Assembly (NCBI RefSeq): GCF_003857035.1
Contig: NZ_QGSY01000159.1
Span: 34,075 to 98,074, forward strand
DNA from: Micromonospora arida
GTDB lineage: Bacteria > Actinomycetota > Actinomycetes > Mycobacteriales > Micromonosporaceae
DNA length: 64,000 bases
Direction of reading: 5' to 3'
Shown here: piece by piece, positions 50,801 to 60,200 of the stretch
Layout of the letters: the number at the start of each line of letters is the position of its first letter
Position numbering within the stretch: position 1 is the first letter of the stretch
Notes under the pieces: model-generated
What the model was told of the DNA's origin: nothing
What the model saw: only the letters and a program-made list of their open reading frames with translations
The model's database searches: none
Translations under genes and position numbers: made by a program

Positions 50801-53800
50801 CCTGGACTATCGGGAGTTGACCGAACTGCTGGCGCTGGCCTGGGTCAATCCCGGGAACGCCATGTTCGTCAAGCACCTGGACACCGGGTCCGACCTCAGC
50901 GCAAAGCGGATCCAGCAGCTCACCGACGCTCGCCTGGACCGGATCCACCGGTTCCTGCGCCTGCTACGCGCGCCGGCCTGCACCGGTTGGACGCCGCCGT
51001 TGCTGGACCGGGCGATCCGGGCCGACGCGCTGGGCGGCGGCGCCCTGGACGACGACCTCCTGGTCACGGTGGCGGCGCTGCACCGGCTGGCCGCGCGGCT
51101 CGGGCTGCCGTTGCCGGAGGTGGTCGACCTGTTCGCCCCGCTGGACGTGTCGCGGTACGCCGAGGTGTTCCGCAACTCGGCGAACGGCCCGGTCCTCGAA
51201 GCGTTCGAGCCGGCCAACGTGCTCGCCAACGAGCAGGCGGAGCTGACCACACCCGGCTCGGGTGCTCCGCTGTCGGCGCACGAGGCGTACCTGGCGACCT
51301 GCCTGGGGGCCACGACGGCGGACACCGCCCTGCTGGTGGCCGACCTCCCGGCCCCGGCGATCGTCAGCAACGTCGGCCTGCACGCGGTGTACGCCGGGAC
51401 GCTGCTGGCCCGGGCGCTCGGGCTCACCGCCACCGAGTACCTGATCATGAAGGGTCTGATCGGGTCGGATCCGCTCACGGCACCGGCCACCGCGCTGGCC
51501 TTCGTCGAGCGGTTCGACGCCGCCCGGTCCGGCACCGGCATCCGCCCGGCCGACCTGCGCTACCTGCTCCGACACGAAGCCGACGACCTGGCCGCGCGGG
51601 ACCTGCCGGACGAGACGCTGACCGCGGTGCTCACCGGGTTGCAGGCCGGCTACCAGAGCGGGTACGCGGCGACCCGACCCGCTGTCGATCCGGCGGCACC
51701 CCCCGAGGAGAACCTGCCGGGCATGCGTGCCCTGCTGGCCACCGTGCCCGGGATGACCGAGGCGGACCTGGCCGGCTTCGCCTCGATCGTGGACGGTGGT
51801 TGGACCGACGCGGTGACCACCCCGGCGCAGTTCGTCGACGCGAAGCTCGCCGCCCTGGTGGACACCACACCGATAACGGCCGCGATCGTGGCCAGCCCCA
51901 CCGAGGCCCAGCAGACCACGCTGCTGCTGGCCATCACCACGGCCCTGTCCAGCTACGCGTACACCCGTACCAAGCAGGAGCTGGCGGTGGCGGCGGTGGC
52001 CGACACCTTCGGGTTCTCGGCGGACGCCGCCGCCACCGTGCTGGCCGGCGCGGAGCTGACCCGGCCGCTGCTCGCGGTGCTCACCGACGACGCGCTGGTG
52101 GACCTGGTGAACGAGCCACCGGCGCCGCCGGCGGTCACCCCGGCCGGGTTCGACGAGCAGTACCGGGCGCTGCGCCTGCTGCACGTGCTGAGCCGGCTCG
52201 TCGAGCACCTGACGGTGCCCGACGCGGACCTCGGCTGGCTGCTGGCGAACGCCGGGTCACTCGGCTGGCTGGCCCCGGACCGGGTGCCCTACCAGACCGG
52301 CCGCCCTCCGGCCCCGTTGGCCGACTGGATCCGGTTGGCCGCCGGGGTCGAGCTGGCCCGCACCTACCCGCCGGTGGCGAACCCGCTGGACGCGGCCGCG
52401 CCGTGGACGGTGTACGGACTGTTCGACCTGGTCCTGGCAGCCGGCACGACCGCCACGCAGGTCCACACCCATCTGGCGCAGCTCGGTGGCTGGGACGCCA
52501 CAGTGCTGGCCGACCTGGACACCCACCTCGAACTGTCGGCGGTGGACCTCACCGCGTACCGGTCGCCGGTCACGATCCAGCGGCTGGTCGATGCGCTCAC
52601 CCTGCTGCGCCGGCTGGGCCTACCGGTGGCGGCGGCGGTGCCGCTGGGCCAGCCGGTCACCACGGCGGCGGGGGCGGCCACCATGCGGCAGGCCCTGAAG
52701 GCGCGCTACGCCGAGGCCGAGTGGTTCGGGGTGCTCCAAGGGGTGCAGGACCGGCTGCGGGTGGCCAAGCGGGACGCGCTGGTCGCGTACCTGTTGGCCG
52801 AGAACCCGGGGCTGCGCGACACCAACGACCTGTACGACCACTTCCTCATCGATGTCGAGATGGGCGCCTGCATGGCGACGTCGCGCATCGTGCAGGCACA
52901 CGCCACCGTCCAGTTGTTCGTGCAGCGCTGCCTGCTGGGCCTGGAGCCGGACAGCGTCGCGGCGGTCACCGAGGATCCGGGTTGGGACCAGTGGAACTGG
53001 ATGGCCAACTACCGGGTGTGGGAGGCCAACCGGAAGATCTTCCTGTATCCGGAGAACTGGATCCTGCCGGAGTTGCGGGACGACAAGTCGGAGCTGTTCA
53101 CCGAGCTGGACGACCAGTTGCAGCAGGACGAACTGACCGACCTGGCGGTGGAGAACGCCACCATCACGTACCTGGAGAAGCTGGACGACCTGGCGCACCT
53201 GGACGTGATGGCCTGCTACTACCAGCACGACCGGCATCTCATGCACGTGTTCGCCCGCACCCGGGGCGGCGACCCGACGGTGTACTACCACCGGCAGTTC
53301 GAGCGGGAGCGGTACTGGACGCCGTGGCGGCGGGTGCCGCTGGACATCGCGGGCGACCACCTGCTCGCCTTCGACCGCAACAGCCGGCTCACGCTGGCCT
53401 GGCCGGTCTTCACGCAGGAGACCGACACGGCGCAGACCTCCCAGATTCCGGACCCGGACGGCATCCCGCCGGGCGGCACGGAGACGGAGCGGCCGCGCCG
53501 ACGGTGGCGGATCCAACTGGCCATCGGCGAGCGGACGCAGGACCGCTGGCAGCCAAAGAAGATCTCCAAGGACGCGCTGTACTACCCGGCCAGCGGCTAC
53601 CGGGAGGACCTCCCCGCGGCGGACGAGTTCACCTGCTTCGCGTACGCGGCCGGAGCGGCCGGCCAGGCGATCAGCGTGCTCACCGGCACCGAGTTCGTCG
53701 GCTCGTTCGCGTTGACCGGCTGCCGGGGCTATCCGGAGCCGGTGCCGGGCGGCGGTTCCGGCAGCCTGCTGCTGTCGCCGGTATTCAAGGACACCGAGCT

Positions 53801-56800
53801 GCTGGCCGAACGGTTCACCGAACTGGTCTCCCGGACGCAGAACGACCTGGCGATCAGCACCCCGCTGATGGGCGCGTTCCAGACGCTGGTGGCGCAGACG
53901 CCCGGCCGGTTCCGGGTGACGTACCCCATGCAGATGTCGTTGCTCGACTGGATCATCATGCTGCTGGGGCTGGCGCAGAGCGTCCGAGGCACCCACGACC
54001 GCCGGCCGGTGCTGCCACTGGGCACCCTGATGCCGTACTTCTACGGCGACTACGACCGTGGTTACGTGATCATCCCGGGCTTCTACGACCGGCGTGCCGA
54101 GGACCCGGCGGACCGGATCGAGAAGACGTACAGCGACGTGGACGAGTTCGCCCACGACGTGCTGGCGCTGTTCACCGAGTACCTACGTCGATACGCCGAG
54201 GATCCGGCGCACGACCTCGCGGCCGCCGTGCAGGCGATGACCGAGGACGCGGAGTACCACCGGCTGGTCGCCGAGTTCGAGGTCTACGGCACCCTGTCGT
54301 ACGGGGTGAGGTTCGCGAACTTCTACCACCCGCTGCTGTGTTTCCTACGGGCCACTGTCTACCGGTCTGGCGTGCCGGCGTTGCTGAGTCGGACCACCCA
54401 GCTCACCAACACGGGGTTCGACTTCGCCGCCACCTACCAGCCGGCGCCGGTGGTCGTGTCGCCGTACCCGGTGGAGGACCTGGACTTCGCCGCGGACGGC
54501 GCGTACGCGGGCTACAACTGGGAGCTGTTCTACCACCTTCCGTTCGACATCGCGCTGCGACTCAACCGGGACCAGCGGTTCGCCGAGGCGCGGACCTGGT
54601 TCCACCACATCTTCAACCCGGTCGGCACCGCCGACGGTGCTGCCGCCCCGCAGAAGTACTGGGTCACCAAGCCGTTTTTCCAGACCGGAGTGCCCGAGCT
54701 GCTCAACCAGCGGATCGGCGACATTCTCACGGCGATCGCGGCCGACCCGTCCGGGGCCAGTATCACCGACCTGAAGTTCGCTGTGGAGCAGTGGCGGGCG
54801 AAGCCGTTCAACCCGCACGTGGTGGCCCGCAGCCGGCCGGTCGCCTACCAGCTCGCCGTGGTGGTCAGCTACATCAAGAACCTGGTCGACTGGGGTGACC
54901 AGTTGTTCCGGCAGTTCACCCGGGAGTCCGTGACCCAGGCCACCCAGCTCTACATCCTGGCCGACAAACTCCTCGGGCCGAAGCCGAGCGTGGTGCCGCC
55001 GCTGGTCAGCCCGGCTCCGGCCACCGTCAACCAACTCCAGGCCAAGGTGGACCTGTTCGGCAACGCGCTGCTGGACCTGGAGAACCTGATCCCCGACCTG
55101 GACCTGCTGCCGCACGGCGGGGCGGAACTGCCCAGCCCGCTGAGCTACTCGGCGCTGTACTTCTGCGTCCCGCCCAACGAGGAGATGCTCCGGCTGTGGG
55201 ACCTGATCGCCGATCGGCTGTTCAAGATCCGCAACTGCCAGAACATCGACGGGGTGGAGAGCATGCTCGCCCTGTTCTCACCGCCGATCGACCCGGGGGC
55301 ACTGGTCCGGGCCGCCGCCGCCGGCATGTCCGTCTCGTCGTTCCTGGCCGGGCTCGGCGCACCGCTGCCGAACTACCGGTTCCGGGTGCTGGCCCAGAAG
55401 GCCACCGAACTCGTCGGGTACGTCGGTGAGCTGGGCGGCGGGCTGCTCGCGGCCATGGAGAAGCGGGACGCCGAGCAACTCACCCGGCTGCGCGCCGGCC
55501 AGGAGATCGCCCTGCTCGACGCGGTACGGGCGGTGAAGGTCGCCACCATCGCGGAGGCCGAGGGCAACGTCGCGGCGCTGGAACTGAGCCGCAAGGTGGT
55601 GGAGGAGCGGCAACGCTACTACGCCGGCCGGCCGTACATGAACGCCTGGGAGATCACCGCCACCGCGTTGTCCGGGGTGTCGCTGCTCGGCGAGACCGCG
55701 ATCGCGGTGGGCTACATCCTGTCCGGCGGGCTGAAGCTGATTCCCAACTTCACCGCCGGCGGCGCCGGCTTCGGTGGCTCACCCACGGTGACCCTCACCC
55801 TCGGCGGGGACAAGGCCGGTGCCGCCGCCGACTCGGCGGTGATGACCCTGGAGGCGATCGCCCGGGCCCTCGACAAGGCCGCCGGGATGGCCGCCAACCA
55901 GGGCGGCTACCGCCGCCGGATGGACGACTGGGAACACCAGGCGGCGCTGGCCGGTCTCGAACTGACCCAGCTCGACCAGCAGCTCCTCACCGGGCGGCTG
56001 CACGTGGCCATGCTCACCGACGAGTTGGCGGCGCACGACCGGGAAGCCGACAACGCCCGGGCCACCGAGGAGTACCTGCGCGGCAAGTACACCAACACCG
56101 AGCTGTACCAGTGGATGGTGAGCCGGGCCAGCTCCGTCTACTTCGGGGCCTACCAGCTCGCCTTCGACGTGGCGAAGAAGGCCGAGCGGTGCTTCGCCCA
56201 CGAGCTGGGCAGCGAGGCCACGTTCCTGCAACCCGGCTACTGGGACAGCCTGCGCAAGGGGCTGACCGTGGCGGACGCGCTGCGCCACGACCTGAAGCGG
56301 ATGGAGGTGGCCTACCTCGATCAGCACAGCCGCGAGCGCGAGCTGACCCGGCACGTCTCGCTGGCACAGCTCGACCCGGCGGCGTTGATCGAGCTGCGGG
56401 CCACCGGCAGTTGCGTGGTCAACGTGCCGGAGGCGCTGTTCGACCTGGACCACCCCGGGCACTACTTCCGCCGGCTCCGCACGGTCAGCCTGTCCATCCC
56501 GTGCGTGGCTGGCCCGTACACCCCGGTCACGGCGAAGCTGTCCCTGATCGGCAACCGGTACCGGACCGCCACCGCGGCCCGGCAGGGCGCCACCAGCGCC
56601 AAGGACAAGTACGCCGAGGTGCCCGGCGACGAGCGGTTCGCGTACAACGTGGGCGGGATCGAGTCGATCTCGACCAGCAGCGGCCTCAGCGACAGCGGCA
56701 TGTTCGAGTTGAACTTCGCCGACGACCGCTACCTGCCGTTCGAGGGCAAGGGCGCGATCGGCACCTGGCGGCTGGAACTGCCGACGGCAGTCCGCCAATT

Positions 56801-57287
56801 CGACTACGACAGCATCAGCGACGTCATCCTGCACCTGCGGTACACGGCCCGCGACGGCGGCTCGACGCTGCGCGGCCTGGTCGAGGACTCCCTGCGGGAG
56901 GTGCTCAACGAGATGCTGGTCGACGCCGGCCGGACGGGGCTGTACCAGGCATACAGCCTGCGCCATCACTTCCCGGACGAGTGGTGGCAGCTCACCCAGC
57001 AGCAGAGCACCGAGCTGGCCATCGGGCCGGAGCACCTGCCGTACCTCGCCCGCGACCACCAGCCGGTGGTGGACCAGGTGACCTGGTACGCCCGGGTGGA
57101 CGGTGATCCCGGGACGTACGACCTCACGGTGGCCGGTGACCCCGTGATGTTGAACCGGGACGCCGACCTGCGCCAGTGCGTGGGTCAGTCCGATCCGCTG
57201 GTTCTCGGCACCTCGGTCACGCTGGCGGCCGACCCGGACGGCCTGACCGACCTGGTCGTCCTGCTGCACTACCGGCTCGACGGCTGA
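47889..57287 (+). CDS. Tc (ABC) toxin complex subunit TcA
   Basis: The protein has about 3,132 residues, read from ATG 47889, six bases after GGAG (another ATG lies two codons earlier). Residues 15-75 are a peptidoglycan-binding-like module (DVRRLHTALL ... RRGVAEFQRAHKL), unusual at the N terminus. The VRP1-like 'CEPCRSVHSAAAYLVDVLQFL' motif (about residue 700) and the neuraminidase-like 'NWMANYRVWEANRKIFLYPENW' region (about 1,700) mark the TcA shell. The C-terminal half has the channel and TcB-binding part (NEEMLRLWDLIADRLFKIRNC near 2,440; SLSIPCVAGPYTPVTAKL near 2,865). TcA forms the pentameric, receptor-binding injection channel. The downstream TcB-TcC gene starts 9 bases later. No phage-like or secretion genes are nearby. 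Confidence 0.92.
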   Translation: MTTPMGSRRHRPSDDVRRLHTALLRMPADIATDELVDARYGPTTRRGVAEFQRAHKLPVTGTVDGATRDAVQMVLAEPPSRFVVVGRVRWVDGQPANALTVGAFDRDLRDAEQLGEATTGDDGLYRVDYSRDRFTRSEKQSADLFVRVSAGDRLLSDPPLSAVLFNAPELAVLTVDLSGGGDRERSEYERILATIVPLLGQVPLYELRQDDEAEDVTFLAAETGLPATALAHFGVAQKLAASYKLPAVFGYALFAERTLLTTSRTGAALARFDVDLNTELRPLYYDIALLDEQTVRNAVADAVRHRYVPEDLLGELDRILDMLARVRPEAKEYVAQERPKVLYARVERFLADGAHERVQNLLAVDAAGDLPGLIARLADAAAFPDRSAAEAAGAASVLADVLGYDETIVDRVRDREGIEGAADVRRLARLAPADWRRVLRDSTTDVRVAGQPVRPELIDLHAGALARKLERRYPTTAFTAQLERDANAAANAAANAAADADTAGERSDGSGDRPGHGRRADPDEQPGNDERASAAERAFGGHRDAVLELLTVNPDFDLATGNVERLLRDHPERLRTGRPALKAAQRIFKLAPTYRQTTALLAAEVPSAARIHALGETRFVATAVNTGRFTDEQARSVYRRAVDVHVASGLLAGELQSAARALPVRALGGSAAPDLTPVSADFPNLSSLFQLADSSYCEPCRSVHSAAAYLVDVLQFLGNRLVTDADTPGPATKVARDVLYGRRPDLGDLDLSCENTDLPLPYLDLVCELLEEAVAPDVGLAFGGPLSGGVDPVEAPSAGLLGLLQGQGWPFTDRSLVYEPDLAGARVVRDIGVVAKATPDGAGGWFVRRLRQTTGTALELAAAPQYVNAAAYTLLAGSRYAFALPFDLAHEETRSYFAQFGIARADVMRALRRSAGPSGEAIAAEELGISDAQRQLVVTADPAAQDDIWNTAPLGALGGIARVDNFLARARLDYRELTELLALAWVNPGNAMFVKHLDTGSDLSAKRIQQLTDARLDRIHRFLRLLRAPACTGWTPPLLDRAIRADALGGGALDDDLLVTVAALHRLAARLGLPLPEVVDLFAPLDVSRYAEVFRNSANGPVLEAFEPANVLANEQAELTTPGSGAPLSAHEAYLATCLGATTADTALLVADLPAPAIVSNVGLHAVYAGTLLARALGLTATEYLIMKGLIGSDPLTAPATALAFVERFDAARSGTGIRPADLRYLLRHEADDLAARDLPDETLTAVLTGLQAGYQSGYAATRPAVDPAAPPEENLPGMRALLATVPGMTEADLAGFASIVDGGWTDAVTTPAQFVDAKLAALVDTTPITAAIVASPTEAQQTTLLLAITTALSSYAYTRTKQELAVAAVADTFGFSADAAATVLAGAELTRPLLAVLTDDALVDLVNEPPAPPAVTPAGFDEQYRALRLLHVLSRLVEHLTVPDADLGWLLANAGSLGWLAPDRVPYQTGRPPAPLADWIRLAAGVELARTYPPVANPLDAAAPWTVYGLFDLVLAAGTTATQVHTHLAQLGGWDATVLADLDTHLELSAVDLTAYRSPVTIQRLVDALTLLRRLGLPVAAAVPLGQPVTTAAGAATMRQALKARYAEAEWFGVLQGVQDRLRVAKRDALVAYLLAENPGLRDTNDLYDHFLIDVEMGACMATSRIVQAHATVQLFVQRCLLGLEPDSVAAVTEDPGWDQWNWMANYRVWEANRKIFLYPENWILPELRDDKSELFTELDDQLQQDELTDLAVENATITYLEKLDDLAHLDVMACYYQHDRHLMHVFARTRGGDPTVYYHRQFERERYWTPWRRVPLDIAGDHLLAFDRNSRLTLAWPVFTQETDTAQTSQIPDPDGIPPGGTETERPRRRWRIQLAIGERTQDRWQPKKISKDALYYPASGYREDLPAADEFTCFAYAAGAAGQAISVLTGTEFVGSFALTGCRGYPEPVPGGGSGSLLLSPVFKDTELLAERFTELVSRTQNDLAISTPLMGAFQTLVAQTPGRFRVTYPMQMSLLDWIIMLLGLAQSVRGTHDRRPVLPLGTLMPYFYGDYDRGYVIIPGFYDRRAEDPADRIEKTYSDVDEFAHDVLALFTEYLRRYAEDPAHDLAAAVQAMTEDAEYHRLVAEFEVYGTLSYGVRFANFYHPLLCFLRATVYRSGVPALLSRTTQLTNTGFDFAATYQPAPVVVSPYPVEDLDFAADGAYAGYNWELFYHLPFDIALRLNRDQRFAEARTWFHHIFNPVGTADGAAAPQKYWVTKPFFQTGVPELLNQRIGDILTAIAADPSGASITDLKFAVEQWRAKPFNPHVVARSRPVAYQLAVVVSYIKNLVDWGDQLFRQFTRESVTQATQLYILADKLLGPKPSVVPPLVSPAPATVNQLQAKVDLFGNALLDLENLIPDLDLLPHGGAELPSPLSYSALYFCVPPNEEMLRLWDLIADRLFKIRNCQNIDGVESMLALFSPPIDPGALVRAAAAGMSVSSFLAGLGAPLPNYRFRVLAQKATELVGYVGELGGGLLAAMEKRDAEQLTRLRAGQEIALLDAVRAVKVATIAEAEGNVAALELSRKVVEERQRYYAGRPYMNAWEITATALSGVSLLGETAIAVGYILSGGLKLIPNFTAGGAGFGGSPTVTLTLGGDKAGAAADSAVMTLEAIARALDKAAGMAANQGGYRRRMDDWEHQAALAGLELTQLDQQLLTGRLHVAMLTDELAAHDREADNARATEEYLRGKYTNTELYQWMVSRASSVYFGAYQLAFDVAKKAERCFAHELGSEATFLQPGYWDSLRKGLTVADALRHDLKRMEVAYLDQHSRERELTRHVSLAQLDPAALIELRATGSCVVNVPEALFDLDHPGHYFRRLRTVSLSIPCVAGPYTPVTAKLSLIGNRYRTATAARQGATSAKDKYAEVPGDERFAYNVGGIESISTSSGLSDSGMFELNFADDRYLPFEGKGAIGTWRLELPTAVRQFDYDSISDVILHLRYTARDGGSTLRGLVEDSLREVLNEMLVDAGRTGLYQAYSLRHHFPDEWWQLTQQQSTELAIGPEHLPYLARDHQPVVDQVTWYARVDGDPGTYDLTVAGDPVMLNRDADLRQCVGQSDPLVLGTSVTLAADPDGLTDLVVLLHYRLDG
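49344..49380 (+). repeat. 12-bp tandem repeat coding for a low-complexity linker in TcA
   Basis: Three exact copies of GCGAACGCCGCA (in-frame Ala-Asn-Ala-Ala) run from 49344 to 49379 and lead into a hydrophilic Asp/Gly/Arg-rich stretch of about 45 residues. This part separates two helical regions of the shell domain and is probably a flexible insertion whose length can vary by slippage. Confidence 0.8.
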
Positions 57288-57296
57288 GGGGGCGCG

Positions 57297-60200
57297 GTGA
57301 CGACCAGCTACCCGGTCGGCGGCGGATCGTGGGGGCCGGGGCCTGGCTCCCGGTGGCGCGGCTCCGCCGACCCGACCGGCGCCGGCGCTCCCGGCGGAGC
57401 GGGTGGGGCATTCGGACCGGGCGGGCCGCCGACCGACGCGACCGCCGCCGCGCCGCCGTCGGCGGGTCGGGGCACGACCGGGCCGGGACTCGGCGGACCG
57501 GCAATCAGCCTGCCCACCGGCGGCGGCGCGATCCGGGCCATCGGCGAGACCTTCGCCGCCCACCCGGTCACCGGGACCGGCGGCATGTCCGTTCCCATCC
57601 CGGTCAGCGGCGGCCGGTCCGGGTTCCAACCCGACCTGACGCTCGGCTACGACTCGGGAGCCGGGAACGGCCCGTTCGGCCTCGGCTGGCAGCTGCCCGT
57701 GCCGGCCATCAGCCGGCGCACCGACCGTGGCCTGCCCCGCTACGACAACACCGACACCTTCCTGCTGTCCGGGGAGGACGACCTGATCCCGGTGCCCGGC
57801 GGCGTTCCGGTCGCCGGGCACACGGTGCAGCGGTTCCGGCCACGGATCGAGGGGGCGTTCGCCCGCATCGAGCGGTGGACCCGGGACTCCGACGGTGACG
57901 TGCACTGGCGCACCCTGTCCGGGTCGAACCTGCTGGCCGTGTACGGCCGCGACGGCAGCTCCCGCATCGGCCTGGGCGGGCGGGTGCACACCTGGCTGCT
58001 CTGCGAGACCCGCGACGATCGGGGCAACGCGGTCACCTACACCTACAAGGCCGAGGACGCCACCGGCCTGGACCTGGACCGGCCACACGAACGACACCGC
58101 ACCGACCGGAACGCCAACCGCTACCTCAAGTCGGTGCGTTACGGGAACACGGTGCCGTTGCTCGACTCCGACGGCCGACGCCCGGTGGACCTGACGCCGG
58201 CCCAGCTCGCCGACGCCGGTTGGCTGTTCGAGGTGGTGCTCGACTACGGCGAGCACCACCCGGACAACCCGTTACCTGCTGACACCGGAAACTGGGCCTG
58301 CCGGCCGGACCCGTTCTCCACCTACCGCGCGGGATTCGAGGTCCGCACCTACCGGCTGTGCCGCCGGATCCTGATGTTCCACCACTTCCCGGACGAGCCA
58401 GAGGTGGGCGCGGACTGCCTGGTCCGCGCGGTGGAGCTGGAATACGCCGCCGGGCCGGTGCTGTCCACCCTGGTCGAGGTGACCCAGCGCGGCTACGCCC
58501 CGGCCGCCGGTGGCGGGCACACCAGCGCCGCGCTGCCCCCGGTGACCTTCGAATACACACCGGCCACCATCGCGGCGACCACCCGGGAACTGGAGCGGGG
58601 CAGCCTGGAGAACCTGCCGGCCGGCGTGGACGGGCGGACCGAGCTGTGGGTGGACCTGGACGGGGAAGGGCTCGCCGGGGTGCTGACCGGGCACGAGGGC
58701 GCCCTCTACTACCGGCCGAACCTCGGCGCCGGCCGGATCGGCCCGGTCGCCGCGCTGCCCACCGTGCCGTCGCTGACCGACCTGGCCGGCGGACGCCAGC
58801 AACTGGTCGACGTGAACGGTGACGGGCGGATCGAGCTGGTCCAGCTCGGCACCGTACCGGCGGGTTTCGTCCGCCGCACCGACGACGCCGGCTGGTCCGG
58901 CTTCCAGCCGTTCCGCGAGCTGCCCGCCGTCGACTGGGCCAGCCCCGACCTGCTGCTGCTGGATCTCACCGGGGACGGCCGGGCCGACCTGCTGATCACT
59001 GGTGACACCGTGCTGGCCTGGCACGAGTCGCTGGCCGAGGCGGGGTACGGCCCGGCGCGACCCGCGCTCTGGCCCGCGGACGAGGACCGTGGGCCGCGGC
59101 TGCTGCGCTCCGATGACCGGCAGAGCATCTTCCTCGCCGACATGTCCGGCGACGGGCTCACCGACCTGGTTCGGGTCCGCGACGGTTCCGTCTGCTACTG
59201 GCCCAACGTCGGTTACGGACGATTCGGCGCCAAGGTCGAGATGGACGACGCGCCGTGGTTCACCGGGCTGGACGAGTTCGACCCGGCCCGGGTGCTCCTC
59301 ACCGACGTGGACGGCACCGGCGTGATGGACCTGTGCTACCTGGGCCGGCGGGAGATCCGGCTCTGGTACAACCAGTCCGGCAACGGCTGGTCGGCCCCCG
59401 TCGAGCTGCCCGACCTGCCGCATGTCACGCCCGATTCGACGGTGACAGTGACCGACCTGCTGGGTGCCGGCACCGGCTGCCTGGTGTGGTCGTCACCGCT
59501 GCCCGGCGACGCCGCCGGCCCGGTGCGCTACCTGAATCTGGCCGCCGACGGCAAGCCGCACCTGCTCACCCGGGTGGTGAACAACCTGGGCGGCGAGACC
59601 ATCATCCGGTACGCCGCGTCCACCGCCTTCCAGTTGGCCGACCGGCGAGCCGGCCAGCCGTGGGTGACCAGGCTGCCGTTCCCGGTGCAGGTCGTCGAGC
59701 GGGTGGAACAGGTGGACCGGATCACCGGGACCCGGCTGGTCACCGCCTACCGCTACCACCACGGGCACTATGACGGCGTCGAGCGGGAGTTCGCCGGCTT
59801 CGGCATGGTCGAGCAGATCGACGGCGAGTCGTTCGTGGACCACGTGTTGGGTGTCGAGGCGGTCGACGGAAACCAGGACACCTCGCCTGAGCTGTTCCAG
59901 CCACCGGTCACCACGAAGACCTGGTACCACACCGGCGCCCCGGTCGACCTGTCCGCCGAGTGGTACGCCGGCCGGCACCTGCCCACCCCGGAGCTGCCGG
60001 CCGGAATCTCCGCCACGGAGCTGCGGGAGAGCCGGCGGGCGTTGCGCGGCCTGCCGTTGCGGCAGGAGGTGTACTCGTACGACGGCAGCGCCGCGCAGGA
60101 GCACCCGTACGGGGTGGTCGAGCAGGCGTACCAGGTGCAGCGGCTGGACACGCGGGTGTTCGTCGCCGTCGAGCGGGAGGCGGTCAGCCTCTCCTACGAC

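Noticed and set aside
50420..54898. Plus-strand open frame of nearly 1,500 codons inside the TcA gene in another frame
   Set aside because: Arg/Gly/Pro-rich composition and lack of domains show it is a frame shadow of the TcA coding sequence.
55779..58259. Long minus-strand frame crossing the TcA-TcB junction
   Set aside because: Antisense to two well-supported toxin genes and without motifs; Val/Gly/Gln-rich shadow composition.
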